DNA of 64,000 nt, taken from JABCYV01 sp963696025 (GTDB lineage: Bacteria > Acidobacteriota > Terriglobia > Terriglobales > Acidobacteriaceae). The stretch covers positions 215,280 through 279,279 of the forward strand of contig CAVOII010000015.1 of NCBI GenBank assembly GCA_963696025.1. The letters are read 5' to 3'. The notes under the pieces were generated by a model. That model saw nothing but the letters and a program-made list of their open reading frames with translations. It made no database searches and had not been told where the DNA came from. The position numbers were made by a program, and so were the translations under genes. Each line of letters opens with the position of its first letter. Position 1 is the stretch's first letter. Shown here piece by piece: positions 1-8,866 of this stretch.

Positions 1-159
1 GTGACCAAGATCTATAGCGAGGTGTTTAGCCAGTACGCAGTGCTGCGTCCCGCGGAAGTGACGGCGCCTGATGCGCCCACGGTGCGGGTGAAAGTGGCCA
101 AGACGGCGGAAGGCGCCTCGCTGCCCGGATATACTTTTACCCAGGAAGGGTCGTTCTAG
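1..159 (+). CDS. 3' end of an unidentified gene (partial)
   Basis: An open frame enters from the left edge and stops at TAG 157-159, giving the last 52 residues of a protein that ends in GYTFTQEGSF. The codons look coding (GC-rich third positions, no stop in frame). The tail contains a beta-rich stretch, VTAPDAPTVRVKVAKTAEG, but no motif I can assign. A GTG at position 1 could be an internal valine; the true start lies outside the window. The next gene on this strand begins 62 bases downstream. Confidence 0.55.
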   Translation: MTKIYSEVFSQYAVLRPAEVTAPDAPTVRVKVAKTAEGASLPGYTFTQEGSF

Positions 160-221
160 CATTCCTGATGTAAGGCGGGGCGTGCTCAGTCTCCGCTAAT
201 ATTCTTTCCAGTACTTCTCCC

Positions 222-848
222 ATGACTGAAAGAATTCTCGCGGTTCTGTTCGTATTCATCAAGTCTGTGATTGCTGCCACTGGATATGGTGGCATCACGA
301 TTCTCATGGCGATTGAGTCGGCCTGCATCCCTCTGCCTTCCGAATTGATCATGCCTTTTGCTGGCTATCTGGTCTATGAGGGCACATTCAAGCTGTTCTG
401 GGCGGCGACGGCAGGCGCGATCGGATGCAACCTGGGTTCGCTGTTGGCGTATGAGATTGGGTCTTATGGAGGGCGTCCGCTGGTGGAGAAGTACGGGCGC
501 TGGATTCTGATGGGGAAGCGAGAACTGGATTTGGCCGACCGCTTCTTCGAGCGTTGGGGCTATGTGGCTGTGTTTGTTGCCCGTATTCTGCCCGTGGTCC
601 GCACCTTTATCGCTCTACCGGCGGGCATCTCCCGCATGCCACGCGGACGATTTCATCTTTACACTTTTCTGGGATCGTGGCCTTGGTGTCTGGGCCTGGC
701 TTATCTGGGGATGAAGCTAGGTGAGAATTGGCGCGCGCTGGGCAAGTACTTCCATCAGTTCGATGCCGTGATCGGCGTGGCGTTGCTGGCGGGTGCCGCG
801 TGGTTCATTTGGAGTCACTGGAAGAATCGGATGGTAGCCGCTAAGTAG
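222..848 (+). CDS. DedA/VTT-family inner membrane protein
   Basis: A 208-residue polytopic membrane protein of the DedA (SNARE-associated/VTT) family. Members are linked to lipid-carrier flipping, membrane potential and envelope homeostasis. Family marks are visible: the acidic re-entrant motif ESACIPLPSE near residue 33, a glycine-rich segment GAIGCNLGSLLAYEIGSYGG, and the arginine motif FVARILPVVRTFIALPAG near residue 120, which in the family faces the acidic loop. Four to five hydrophobic segments are apparent and the C-terminus is short and basic. Length is typical. The specific substrate cannot be told from sequence, so no gene symbol is given. Confidence 0.9.
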   Translation: MTERILAVLFVFIKSVIAATGYGGITILMAIESACIPLPSELIMPFAGYLVYEGTFKLFWAATAGAIGCNLGSLLAYEIGSYGGRPLVEKYGRWILMGKRELDLADRFFERWGYVAVFVARILPVVRTFIALPAGISRMPRGRFHLYTFLGSWPWCLGLAYLGMKLGENWRALGKYFHQFDAVIGVALLAGAAWFIWSHWKNRMVAAK

Positions 849-862
849 TCACTCCTGCATTG

Positions 863-1240
863 TCACGTCGGCCTGGCCAGCTGCGACGCCACGATCTGCC
901 ACGTCCCATTGCGCTTCATCACCACATCCATATAGACGTAGCGGACCGTGAAACGCTTGCCGGCTTGTTCGACTTCATCTTTTTCGGAGCCGTGGACAAT
1001 GGCGAAGTCTCCGAACAGACGGACGCGGTGGCCGGTGGAGATCATCGAGATATAGCGGATCCTCCCCGATTTGAGATTCTTCAGCACCTCCTGCTTGGTA
1101 AGTGGCTTGCCCGACTCGTCGTATTGGACGTAGTCGTCAGCAAGAATCCGCGACAATTCGTCGATGTCTGCGCTCACTAGTGCCCGATCGCCGTCTTCAA
1201 AGAGTTGCAGAATTGTTTTTTCGTCGGGTTGCCGGTGCAT
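863..1240 (-). CDS. DUF4440/SnoaL-like NTF2-fold protein
   Basis: A protein of about 125 residues with the NTF2-like layout of DUF4440/SnoaL proteins: an N-terminal helix pair (ILQLFEDGDRALVSADIDEL), the LADDYVQYDESGK turn, then a curved beta sheet ending in WQIVASQLARP. Members include ketosteroid-isomerase-like enzymes and non-catalytic small-molecule binders; no substrate can be inferred here. The start at 1240 is chosen because GGAGGGAG lies 5 bases upstream; an ATG 30 bases earlier has no such site. It converges on the DedA gene with a 14-base gap, and a large inverted repeat begins just upstream. Confidence 0.75.
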   Translation of the reverse strand: MHRQPDEKTILQLFEDGDRALVSADIDELSRILADDYVQYDESGKPLTKQEVLKNLKSGRIRYISMISTGHRVRLFGDFAIVHGSEKDEVEQAGKRFTVRYVYMDVVMKRNGTWQIVASQLARPT

Positions 1241-1265
1241 TGAGCTCCCTCCAGTCCAAAAAGTT

Positions 1266-1442
1266 GTCATCCTGAGCGAAAATTGCCACTCGCGAAGCGA
1301 ATGGCAACGCAGTCGAAGGACCTCTAGGGCGCAACGATAACCAGGCCTTGACTCCGACGTTCATTCTGCCCCAACACAGGCAGGGATCCTTCGACTCCGT
1401 GGCTGCTTCGCGTTGCGAAGCAGCCACTGCGCTCAGGATGAC
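1266..1442. repeat. nested inverted repeat with two inner hairpins
   Basis: The outer arms GTCATCCTGAGCG (1266-1278) and CGCTCAGGATGAC (1430-1442) are perfect complements. Inside them lie GTCGAAGGACC and its near-complement GGATCCTTCGAC. Each half also contains its own hairpin: ATTGCCACT/ATGGCAAC at about 1281-1307 and GTGGCTGCTTCG/GAAGCAGCCAC at about 1398-1426. The CATCCTGAGCGAA...GAAGGATC theme resembles a dispersed intergenic repeat seen in acidobacterial genomes (family recollection, not checked). Confidence 0.75.
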
Positions 1443-1549
1443 AAACCAACGGAAACGGCCGGCATGACTTCTCCCCACGCGCGGAGAGTATTGTGGCTCC
1501 TGAGTTGTTAGTGTAAAAGCGAGGAATCTAATTTACCGAGGAGGACTCT

Positions 1550-2005
1550 GTGATCGCAACGCTTCGTCTCCCAATTATTTTGCTTCTTTCCGCTGTCCTT
1601 GCGCCAGTCGCTTCCCACGCGCAATCAACCCCCGCGCCTTCCGACAAGCCATTCGTGATCGAGTATTACTACAAGGCCAAGTGGGGACACGCCGACGAAT
1701 TGCTGCGGCTGTTTAAGAAGAATCATTACCCGCTGCTCAAGAAAGAAGTCGAGATGGGCCGCATGCTCAAGGTGTGGATGGACCAGCCGCGCTATCACAC
1801 CACCGAAGATGGCCGCTGGGATTACCGCGTGACCATAGTCTTCAAGAATGCCACCGTGGCCAATGAATCCTTCGATGAGGCTGCATTACAGAAGCAATTG
1901 TTCCCCGACCAGGCGACTTTCCAGAGTGAAGAGCAGAGGCGGTTCGAGATTCTCGATGCCCATTGGGACTTACCCATCAAAACGGTCGACTTGGAACCGA
2001 AGTGA
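1550..2005 (+). CDS. exported hypothetical protein
   Basis: A 151-residue protein with a clear Sec signal peptide (residues 1-24, hydrophobic LPIILLLSAVLAPVA, cleavage near SHA-QS). The mature part is charged and aromatic (EYYYKAKWGHADELLRLFKKNH) and resembles a dimeric alpha-beta barrel (EthD-like) sensor or binding fold, but I cannot name the family. The GTG start is preceded by GAGGAGGA at seven bases. It converges on the SDR gene with 67 bases between. Confidence 0.65.
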   Translation: MIATLRLPIILLLSAVLAPVASHAQSTPAPSDKPFVIEYYYKAKWGHADELLRLFKKNHYPLLKKEVEMGRMLKVWMDQPRYHTTEDGRWDYRVTIVFKNATVANESFDEAALQKQLFPDQATFQSEEQRRFEILDAHWDLPIKTVDLEPK

Positions 2006-2072
2006 AAGCTTTATCCGCAGATCCCAAAGTAAGCGGAGGAATCAGCTGGGCTCGGCGAATTCGTCGGTGACG

Positions 2073-2921
2073 TCAGTCAATCTTCAGGACCTTCGCCACC
2101 AGCTTCTCGTGCCACTTCCACGGTAGCGCACGCTTGAGCCAAAGTTGAATGTGGGCGTCTTGCCCAACGAGATATCGCAGGCGAGGATTCGGGTCCTGCG
2201 CAATGCGCGCAATCAATTGCGCCACAACGATGGGATCGCGCTTGCGAATCTTCTGGATCGCATCCCGCATGCGCTCGCCGCGGGCACGGTTAGGCGAAGT
2301 GCCATCTGTCGCTTTCCGGCCTACCATCACGTTGCGCGTCCAGATATCCGTCTGAAATGATCCCGGCTCGACTAGCACCACTTTGATGCCGAGCACGTTG
2401 ACCTCCAGGCGCAGCGACTCGCTCCAGCCTTCAAGCGCAAACTTGGACGCGGAGTAACTGCTGACGGAGACTGATCCGTGCAGCCCGGCAATGGATGACA
2501 CCATGATGATGTGTCCTGAACCCTGGCGGCGCATGGTGGGCAACACGGCTTGGCTCATGGCCACGTGGGCGAAGAAGTTGGTCTCGAACTGCAGGCGGAT
2601 TTCTTCAAGCTTCATGTCTTCGGCGAAACCAGCCACGGCGAAGCCAGCGTTGTTGACAAGGACATCGACGCGTCCGTGGTCGCGGACCACTGATTCAACG
2701 AATGCCGGAACGAAGGTGAAGTCTGTGACGTCGAGCTGGCGGACATCGATTTGGCCGCGGACCCCAGCGGAAGCCGCCGCCTGGTTGAGCCGCTCGCGGC
2801 GTCCGAGATCACGCATCGACGCGACAACTTTGAAGCCGTTCTTGGCCAGCTCAACTGTGGTCAGCAAACCAATGCCGCTGGAGGAACCGGTAACCAGTGC
2901 AACTTTTTCGGACGCAGTCAT
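2073..2921 (-). CDS. short-chain dehydrogenase/reductase (SDR)
   Basis: A 282-residue classical SDR oxidoreductase expected to use NAD(P)(H) on a carbonyl or hydroxyl substrate. The cofactor motif is TGSSSGIG (residues 11-18), the structural motif NNAG is near residue 90, the catalytic serine lies in MVSSIAG, and the YxxxK motif is SYSASK near residue 157. The PG motif EPGSFQTDI follows. The tail is longer than in minimal SDRs and resembles the SDR5-type group with a substrate-binding extension. Its substrate is unknown. It is monocistronic, with divergent spacing of 175 bases to the inositol phosphate synthase gene. Confidence 0.88.
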   Translation of the reverse strand: MTASEKVALVTGSSSGIGLLTTVELAKNGFKVVASMRDLGRRERLNQAAASAGVRGQIDVRQLDVTDFTFVPAFVESVVRDHGRVDVLVNNAGFAVAGFAEDMKLEEIRLQFETNFFAHVAMSQAVLPTMRRQGSGHIIMVSSIAGLHGSVSVSSYSASKFALEGWSESLRLEVNVLGIKVVLVEPGSFQTDIWTRNVMVGRKATDGTSPNRARGERMRDAIQKIRKRDPIVVAQLIARIAQDPNPRLRYLVGQDAHIQLWLKRALPWKWHEKLVAKVLKID

Positions 2922-3096
2922 GTGATGTTTTGTACCACAAATGGTCGCGCCGCAGTGCCTCCATTCAATCGCCCGCTCGCGCCGTTGAAGCGGAATTCTG
3001 CGCGTTTAGCCGCTCTCATTTGCAAATCACCGCTCAGTACGAGAACATAACCGTTTGTCATCCATCCAACTGAACTCATAAGGAAGCAGCCCAAAT

Positions 3097-4458
3097 ATGC
3101 CGACGCGGCAGAGGCACGTGAAGAGGGAGACTCAGAAGCACCAGGAAAGCGAAATCCGAGCGCCCAAGGGCAAGCTCGGCCTCATGATCCCCGGCATGGG
3201 GGCGGTGGCCACGACATTTGTGGCGGGCGTTGAGGCGGTTCGCAAGGGATTCGCCAAGCCGATTGGGTCACTCACCCAGATGGGAACCATACGCTTAGGC
3301 AAACGTACCGATGCCCGTTCCCCGAAGGTCAAGGAATTTGTTCCGCTGGCTGGGCTCGACGACCTGGTCTTTACTGGATGGGACATTTTCGAAGACGACA
3401 TGTATGCGGCGGCAAGCAAGGCCGGCGTGTTGGAGCGCGAACTGCTCGACCGAGTGAAGCCGTTCCTGACTTCAATCAAGCCGCGCAAAGCAGTCTTTGA
3501 CCGCAACTATGTGAAGAAGCTGGATGGCCCCAACGTCAAGAAGGGCAAGAACAAGATGGATTTGGCGGAGCAGGTGCGCGCTGACATCCGCGACTTCAGA
3601 AAGAGCTCAGGAGCCACTCGGCTCGTGACCGTCTGGTGTGGATCCACCGAGACTTTCCTTGAACCAACCGCCGCCCACCAGAGTGTCAACGCGTTCGAGG
3701 AGGCGATGACCCAGAATGATGAGGCTATCGCGCCGTCCATGATCTACGCCTATGCCTCACTGATGGAAGGCGTGCCGTTCGCCAATGGGGCCCCGAACCT
3801 GACAGTGGATCTGCCCGTCATGGATCAGCTATCGCGCGAGCACGAGGCGCCCATCTGCGGCAAGGACTACAAAACCGGCCAGACTCTGATTAAGACCATT
3901 CTAGCCCCCGGCTTCAAGGCCCGCATGATTGGGCTGAACGGCTGGTTCTCAACCAACATTCTGGGCAATCGCGATGGCGAAGTACTCGAGGATCCAGGTT
4001 CTTTCAAAACCAAAGAGGAGTCGAAACTTTCGGTACTGGAGCACATCCTGCAGCCCGAGCTCTATCCCGAGCTATACGGCAAGTTCACGCACAAGGTGCG
4101 GATTAACTATTATCCGCCACGTGGTGACAACAAAGAAGGTTGGGATAACATCGACATCTTCGGATGGCTCGGCTATCCCATGCAGATTAAGGTTGACTTC
4201 TTGTGCCGTGACTCCATTCTGGCAGCACCGCTGGTTTTGGATTTGGTGCTCTTCCTTGACTTGGCGCAGCGCACTTCCGAATTGCGGGGAATCGGAATCC
4301 AGGAATGGCTGAGCTTCTACTTCAAGTCCCCCATGAGCGCACCGGGATTGTACCCAGAGCATGATCTGTTTATTCAGTTGATGAAGCTGAAGAACACGCT
4401 CCGGCACCTGAAAGGAGAGGAATTGATCACGCATTTAGGGCTGGAGTATTACGACTAG
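3097..4458 (+). CDS. ino1: myo-inositol-1-phosphate synthase
   Basis: A 453-residue enzyme of the inositol-3-phosphate synthase family, which converts glucose 6-phosphate to 1L-myo-inositol 1-phosphate with bound NAD. The Rossmann loop reads LGLMIPGMGAVATTFVAG (residues 28-45). The family block around GWDIFEDDMYAAA is present, as are the catalytic lysine regions CGKDYKTGQT and GWFSTNILGNRDGEVL. The product could feed inositol lipids or compatible solutes. The ATG follows AAGGAAG at about 9 bases. It stands alone between a divergent SDR and a convergent aminotransferase, so nothing nearby explains the use of the inositol. Confidence 0.9.
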   Translation: MPTRQRHVKRETQKHQESEIRAPKGKLGLMIPGMGAVATTFVAGVEAVRKGFAKPIGSLTQMGTIRLGKRTDARSPKVKEFVPLAGLDDLVFTGWDIFEDDMYAAASKAGVLERELLDRVKPFLTSIKPRKAVFDRNYVKKLDGPNVKKGKNKMDLAEQVRADIRDFRKSSGATRLVTVWCGSTETFLEPTAAHQSVNAFEEAMTQNDEAIAPSMIYAYASLMEGVPFANGAPNLTVDLPVMDQLSREHEAPICGKDYKTGQTLIKTILAPGFKARMIGLNGWFSTNILGNRDGEVLEDPGSFKTKEESKLSVLEHILQPELYPELYGKFTHKVRINYYPPRGDNKEGWDNIDIFGWLGYPMQIKVDFLCRDSILAAPLVLDLVLFLDLAQRTSELRGIGIQEWLSFYFKSPMSAPGLYPEHDLFIQLMKLKNTLRHLKGEELITHLGLEYYD

Positions 4459-4543
4459 ATCGGCACGGCTTTGGAGCGGAGAGTTCCTCGCCACTGTTCA
4501 AGGGCGACGAGGCTTCGGCAGGGAATCTAGAAGTGAGTTTCTG

Positions 4544-5831
4544 TCACATGAATTTCTTTTCCTTCTTGTATTCGTCAAACTTCCCCAGAAAGCGGTCGAT
4601 GTCTTTTTTCTGCAAATAATAGGGCGTGGACCGGCGCAGCTTTGAGGGTTCGGCGCCGCGGATACGGATTTTGTGGGTCTTCCACATCCAGTTCTCGAGA
4701 TCCATCCGCTTGATCGGCGGTACGTTCACCGTCGCGATAGCACAGCGCAACGCCCGATTCGGAGAAGTCCAGGACTCGGCGTCGCGCTTGATCTTCTCCT
4801 CGAGCACGTAGTTGGCCAGCTCGCGGTGGCGGCGCTCGATGCGATCCATTCCGATCTTGTTTGCCAGCTCGATGGCCGCCCGCAGACCCCACAGCGTAGG
4901 TACGTTGGCGCTTCCAATTCGCTGGAACCGCTCGGCACGCAGTTTAGACTCGTCCCACCCTTCTGTGGCTACGGTGTTCCAGATGCGATCGATCACCTCC
5001 TCACGCACATAAAGAAAGCCCGACCCTTTGGGCGCCTGCAACCATTTGTGTGGACTGGAAGAGTACAGGTCGCAACCGAGATCATGCAGGTTGAGCCGCA
5101 TCATGCCGATGACATGAGCGCCGTCAACGGCCGAGAGAATGCCTTTGGAGCGGGCCAGAGCGCATAGTTCCTTGGCCGGCAACACGACACCCGTTACCGT
5201 AGTGATGTGGCTGAAGAACATCACGCGCGTGCGCGGCGTAATGGCGTCGTTGAACAGGCTCAGCACCTGATCCGCATTCTGCACCGGTTTGGGCAGCGGG
5301 ACTTTCTTGACTACGATGCCGTAACGTTTGGCCTTGAGATTCCAGGGGTGCTCACCGCCGGGATGCTCCTGATCACTCGTGAGCCTCGTCGCCGGGCTTC
5401 GTGTCAACTCCGTTGGCGATGCAGCTGTTGGCTTCGGTGGCATTGCGCAGCAGAGCAATTTCATCGCGGTTGCTACCTGCGAAGGCGGCGAGCGGATCGC
5501 GAAATTCGTTCCACGCCGCGTAACCCCAGATGGGGTAGTCTTCCGGATCTGGCTGGTCCATCTTTTCAGTCGCAGAATAGCCCTCGAAGATCGCACGCAG
5601 GACTGGTGCGGGGCTGGAACCAACGGTGCCGTTGTTCAGATAGACCTCATCCTCTGGAATCAGAAACTGCTTGCGCAGTTCTGCCCAGTAGGCGTCTTCG
5701 TTCCTCTCGAAAAGAGCTGAATCCGGAAGTGAGGAAGGCGCCCTGTCGAGCTGGGCTAGTAAGCCTTTACTGAGGGAGAGCACGGCAGCGAGTCCGGTGG
5801 CGTTGGCGAGAAATTCACGGCGACCGAGCAA
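4544..5831 (-). pseudogene. TAT-exported class-V aminotransferase, frameshifted
   Basis: The first 145 codons and the remainder lie in different frames but together make one PLP-dependent class-V aminotransferase (cysteine desulfurase/isopenicillin epimerase type) of about 428 residues. The N-terminus carries a twin-arginine signal (LGRREFLANATG). The first part ends RNATEANSCIANGVDTKPGDE; the second resumes LTSDQEHPGGEHPWNLKA, and the PLP-lysine motif SSPHKW is intact. The junction is near 5385, where one G stands between the GAG and CTC codons, meaning two bases lost or one gained. The TTG start follows GGGAGGT. It may be a sequencing error, a fresh pseudogene or, less likely, programmed frameshifting. 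Confidence 0.8.
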
Positions 5832-6031
5832 AGGGCACCTCCCGGCAGCGGGAAGGCGTCATGTTACGGCTGGGTGCCAGATGTGGCAAGTAAGCCTCAC
5901 GAGAAACACCACGCGGATAACCTTGTCGCCCAATCGTGCGTCCAACCTTCTAGGAAATCGAGGGCGTACTGTCTCTAGACGGGCGTATAATCGCGGTAAG
6001 GGCCCAGGTGGGCGGAACACGGGAGTGAGTT

Positions 6032-7171
6032 ATGAAGTTTCGAACCTTGGTAGTAGCAGGTACGCTGCTGGCGTTTAGTTGTGCGGCGCCATTGAGCTTT
6101 TCGCAAGATACACAGGACAAAGGTGGCGCGCCTCCGAGCGACCAAAGCCCGGCCAGCGGCGCTGCCCCGACTGACCAGAGTACGCCGCCCCCCACACCTC
6201 CAATCCAGGCGGCAGATCCGGATAAAGTCAAGCATGACGGCGGCAAGAATGACGTGGATGCTGTGGGCAATCGTAATGTGGGTTGCAAGACCGGTGTAGG
6301 CAACTGGTATGGCGTGGAAAAGCAAATTGCCATGGGCAAGCAATATGCTCAGCAAGTGGAATCGACCGTAAAGCTGGTGCAAGATCCGGTGATCACGGAA
6401 TACGTGAACCGGTTGGGACAGAACCTGGTACGCAATTCGGACGCGCAGGTCCCCTTTACGATCAAGGTGATTGACGCCGACGAAATCAATGCGTTCGCGT
6501 TACCAGGTGGGTTCTTCTACGTGAACTCCGGCCTGATCCTCGCGGCAGACGAAGAGGCGGAGCTGGCAGGCGTGATGGCCCATGAGATTGCACACGTAGC
6601 AGCTTGTCACGCGGCGCGGGAAAACACTCGTGGGAACCTGATGCAAATGGCGTCCATCCCGCTGATCTTCGTGGGTGGGGCGGTCGGGTACGCGGGATAT
6701 GAGGCCGCGGGTCTCGCCCTCCCCTTGACGTTCTTGCACTTCTCGCGCGGATTTGAGGCCGAAGCCGACTACTTGGGACTCGAGTACATGTACAAGTCCG
6801 GATACGATCCCCAGGCTTTTATCAGTTTCTTCGAAAAGGTGCAGGCGCAGGAGAAGAAGAAGCCGGGCACGCTAGCCAAAGCTTTCGCAACCCATCCGCA
6901 GACGCCAGATCGCATTGCCAAGTCGCAGGAAGAGATTTCACAAATCCTGCCGGCGCGACCGCAATATCTCGTCTCGACTTCGGAATTCGATGACGTGAAG
7001 TCGCGCCTGGCTGCGCTGGAGAACCGCCGCAAGCTTGTCGACCAGAAAGACAACGGAAAGAAACCCAGCTTGCGCCGTACGTCCTCAACGGATAAGAACG
7101 GAACCGACAACAAGGGTAGCGATGATGATCATCCCACGCTGAAGCGACGGGATGACAGTAGCAGTAACTAA
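6032..7171 (+). CDS. M48-family metalloprotease (BepA/LoiP-like)
   Basis: A 379-residue exported zinc protease. Residues 1-25 form a signal peptide (LVVAGTLLAFSCAAPLSF; a cysteine at 17 raises a lipoprotein possibility). A Pro/Asp-rich linker precedes the peptidase domain, which has the zinc motif HEIAH near residue 187 and the third ligand in FEAEADYLGLEYM near residue 243. The C-terminal 60 residues are low-complexity, charged and Ser/Asp-rich. Family members act in periplasmic quality control of outer-membrane proteins; no TPR domain like that of BepA is visible. A strong terminator follows at 7207-7236. Confidence 0.88.
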   Translation: MKFRTLVVAGTLLAFSCAAPLSFSQDTQDKGGAPPSDQSPASGAAPTDQSTPPPTPPIQAADPDKVKHDGGKNDVDAVGNRNVGCKTGVGNWYGVEKQIAMGKQYAQQVESTVKLVQDPVITEYVNRLGQNLVRNSDAQVPFTIKVIDADEINAFALPGGFFYVNSGLILAADEEAELAGVMAHEIAHVAACHAARENTRGNLMQMASIPLIFVGGAVGYAGYEAAGLALPLTFLHFSRGFEAEADYLGLEYMYKSGYDPQAFISFFEKVQAQEKKKPGTLAKAFATHPQTPDRIAKSQEEISQILPARPQYLVSTSEFDDVKSRLAALENRRKLVDQKDNGKKPSLRRTSSTDKNGTDNKGSDDDHPTLKRRDDSSSN

Positions 7172-7206
7172 ATTGAGCTCTATTCAACTGCTAGTTGATT
7201 CTTTCC

Positions 7207-7236
7207 CCGGCGGCTTTCGGCCGCCGGTTTTGTTTT
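7207..7236 (+). terminator. Rho-independent terminator after the M48 gene
   Basis: The stem CCGGCGGC/GCCGCCGG is 8 bp and perfect, with loop TTTCG followed by TTTTGTTTT. It lies 36 bases after the stop codon of the protease gene. Confidence 0.85.
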
Positions 7237-7260
7237 GAACAGCGCTTTTGGGGGCAAAAC

Positions 7261-7292
7261 GAAAAGGGCCGCGAGAACTCGCGGCCCTTTTC
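7261..7292 (-). terminator. bidirectional terminator hairpin
   Basis: GAAAAGGGCCGCGAG and CTCGCGGCCCTTTTC are perfect complements separated by AA, so the A-tract and T-tract give a terminator in both directions. It sits 25 bases past the end of the minus-strand gene at 7317 and backs up the plus-strand terminator at 7207. Confidence 0.8.
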
Positions 7293-7316
7293 GACCAACC
7301 TAGGAGAAAAAACTCC

Positions 7317-7556
7317 TTACGCAGCTTCCTTCGGGGCGAGCGCCGGTATTGCTTTGCGGCCTACAGCCGGAGAGTGCAAAACCCTCATTTCTTGCCAGTC
7401 ATATCCAAATTCCTTACCGCAATCCAGGCAAACCACGTAGGTGCCGGTCTGGGCAGCCGCACTGCCACGCTTGCGGGCGCCGGGGCGCACTGTGATCGGG
7501 AAGCTGTAACGACTATGCCAGCAGCCGAATATAGCCTCATATAATTTTGCAATCAT
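7317..7556 (-). CDS. small CxxC zinc-ribbon-like protein
   Basis: A 79-residue soluble protein. An aromatic N-terminus (MIAKLYEAIFGCWHSRYSFP) is followed by a basic segment and one CLDCGKEFGYDW knuckle; a second metal-binding pair would have to come from C12 and H14. It has the look of a lineage-restricted conserved protein in Acidobacteria, of unknown role. The start is supported by GGGAGGTGA six bases upstream. It ends at a strong terminator and is transcribed alone. Confidence 0.7.
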   Translation of the reverse strand: MIAKLYEAIFGCWHSRYSFPITVRPGARKRGSAAAQTGTYVVCLDCGKEFGYDWQEMRVLHSPAVGRKAIPALAPKEAA

Positions 7557-7775
7557 CGCTCACCTCCCGCAGCCAGCCCGTTGGGCTCTTGCCTAGAGTG
7601 CCGAATCCTAAATGCCGCGTTCAAATACTTAGATTCAGCTTTGTCCAAAAGGGTTCCTGATGGCAACAAGCCGGGGATCGCTCAGGCGGATTCGGGAAGC
7701 AAGCGATTGCGCACACAAGGCTTAGCGTGACGCCGTGGATCGCTGTCTCGCAAAAGAGAAAAGTTTTGCAGGGGG

Positions 7776-8030
7776 TCAAACTTCCCGGCCGGTCTTCTTT
7801 CGAGCCTCACACTTAGCAACGATCGCAGATCGTAGGCGAGTGCGCAGGTCGTCGGGCAGTTCGTAAAGCTGAGAATCGCGATAGATCTCAATAGTCTTCT
7901 TGGTGGTATCGCAGACGACGTAGCAATTGTGGCACCAGGCCAGGTGATCTTCCAGTTCAGACTTGGTGCGATCATCGAGGACGCCGTCCAGGTAACTTGT
8001 CAGCTCTTGCAAAAACTCAGAGCATTTCAC
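7776..8030 (-). CDS. zinc-finger anti-sigma factor
   Basis: An 84-residue protein with the ZAS signature HxxxCxxC (H29, C33, C36 in EDHLAWCHNC) and an N-terminal Cys3. It has no membrane segment, so it should be a soluble, possibly redox- or zinc-responsive anti-sigma factor of the RsrA/ChrR-type superfamily. Its ATG overlaps the stop of the upstream sigma gene by 4 bases, which implies translational coupling and a direct partnership with that sigma factor. Confidence 0.85.
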   Translation of the reverse strand: MKCSEFLQELTSYLDGVLDDRTKSELEDHLAWCHNCYVVCDTTKKTIEIYRDSQLYELPDDLRTRLRSAIVAKCEARKKTGREV

Positions 8031-8656
8031 TGTTTGCCATCTCCGCTCTCACGTTTCTGGAAGTAACGGCTGAGCCTATCCCGCAACTGCAGCCTTGCCC
8101 GCAACAGTCGGGACTTAACCGCGGGAATGCTGAGATCAAGCGCCTCAGCAGTCTCCTCGGTCGAGAGACCTTCCACGTCTCGCAGCACAAAAACCGTCCG
8201 AAAGCTCGGCGGCAGGCCCTGAATCGTTCGCGTCAGAATATCGCGCAACTCAGCTTGGCTGTACTGCTGCTCCGGGTTCGGGCTCCAATCCGCTACTTCG
8301 CGAGGAAGAGAATCTTCCTCGGTCTTAACTTCTTCGTCGAGTGAAACCATGCGCTCGGGCCGCCGCCGGCGCAGCTTCATCAGCGCCTCGTTGACCGCGA
8401 TCCGCACCAGCCAGGTGTAAAACTTGGACTGGCCCTGAAACTGGTTCAGATTTCCGTAGGCTTTCAAGAACGCATCTTGCACCACATCTTCCGCGTCTTC
8501 ACGGTTCTGGGTTATGTGTTGCGCGATGCGAAATACATTGCGGTCGTAGCGTTTGACCAGTTCTTCAAACGCCGCGACATCGCCGCCCTTGGCCGCCTGC
8601 ACCAGCGCCAGCTCATCGCTGACAGGCTCACTCAGTTTAGGTTGGATGGTACCCAT
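8027..8656 (-). CDS. ECF RNA polymerase sigma factor
   Basis: A 209-residue sigma-70-family ECF factor. Region 2 covers AFEELVKRYDRNVFRIAQHI to LRRRRPERM (residues 30-105), with the core-binding segment DAEDVVQDAFLKAY. Region 4 (residues 140-205) contains the helix-turn-helix LSTEETAEALDLSIPAVKSRL. It resembles the RpoE/SigW-like group. It is preceded by GGAAGGA and overlaps its putative zinc anti-sigma factor. I cannot identify an autoregulated -35 AAC motif with confidence in the 210-base divergent region. Confidence 0.92.
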   Translation of the reverse strand: MGTIQPKLSEPVSDELALVQAAKGGDVAAFEELVKRYDRNVFRIAQHITQNREDAEDVVQDAFLKAYGNLNQFQGQSKFYTWLVRIAVNEALMKLRRRRPERMVSLDEEVKTEEDSLPREVADWSPNPEQQYSQAELRDILTRTIQGLPPSFRTVFVLRDVEGLSTEETAEALDLSIPAVKSRLLRARLQLRDRLSRYFQKRESGDGKQ

Positions 8657-8866
8657 TGTCCTTCCGATGCAACAATTTTCCAGTCGCCGCCGGAGAAACG
8701 AATGTTATTTTACTTGGTAACCCGGTGTCTGGCTTAACTCTTTTGACGTATCTATAACTGCGAGGTTTACGCTAAATTCCAGAGTGCGGTGATCGACGGT
8801 GGAACACGTCCTTCGGTGACCGGAGCGCAAGCGCCCAAGTAGCCATATAATCAGAGTTTAGCCGAG

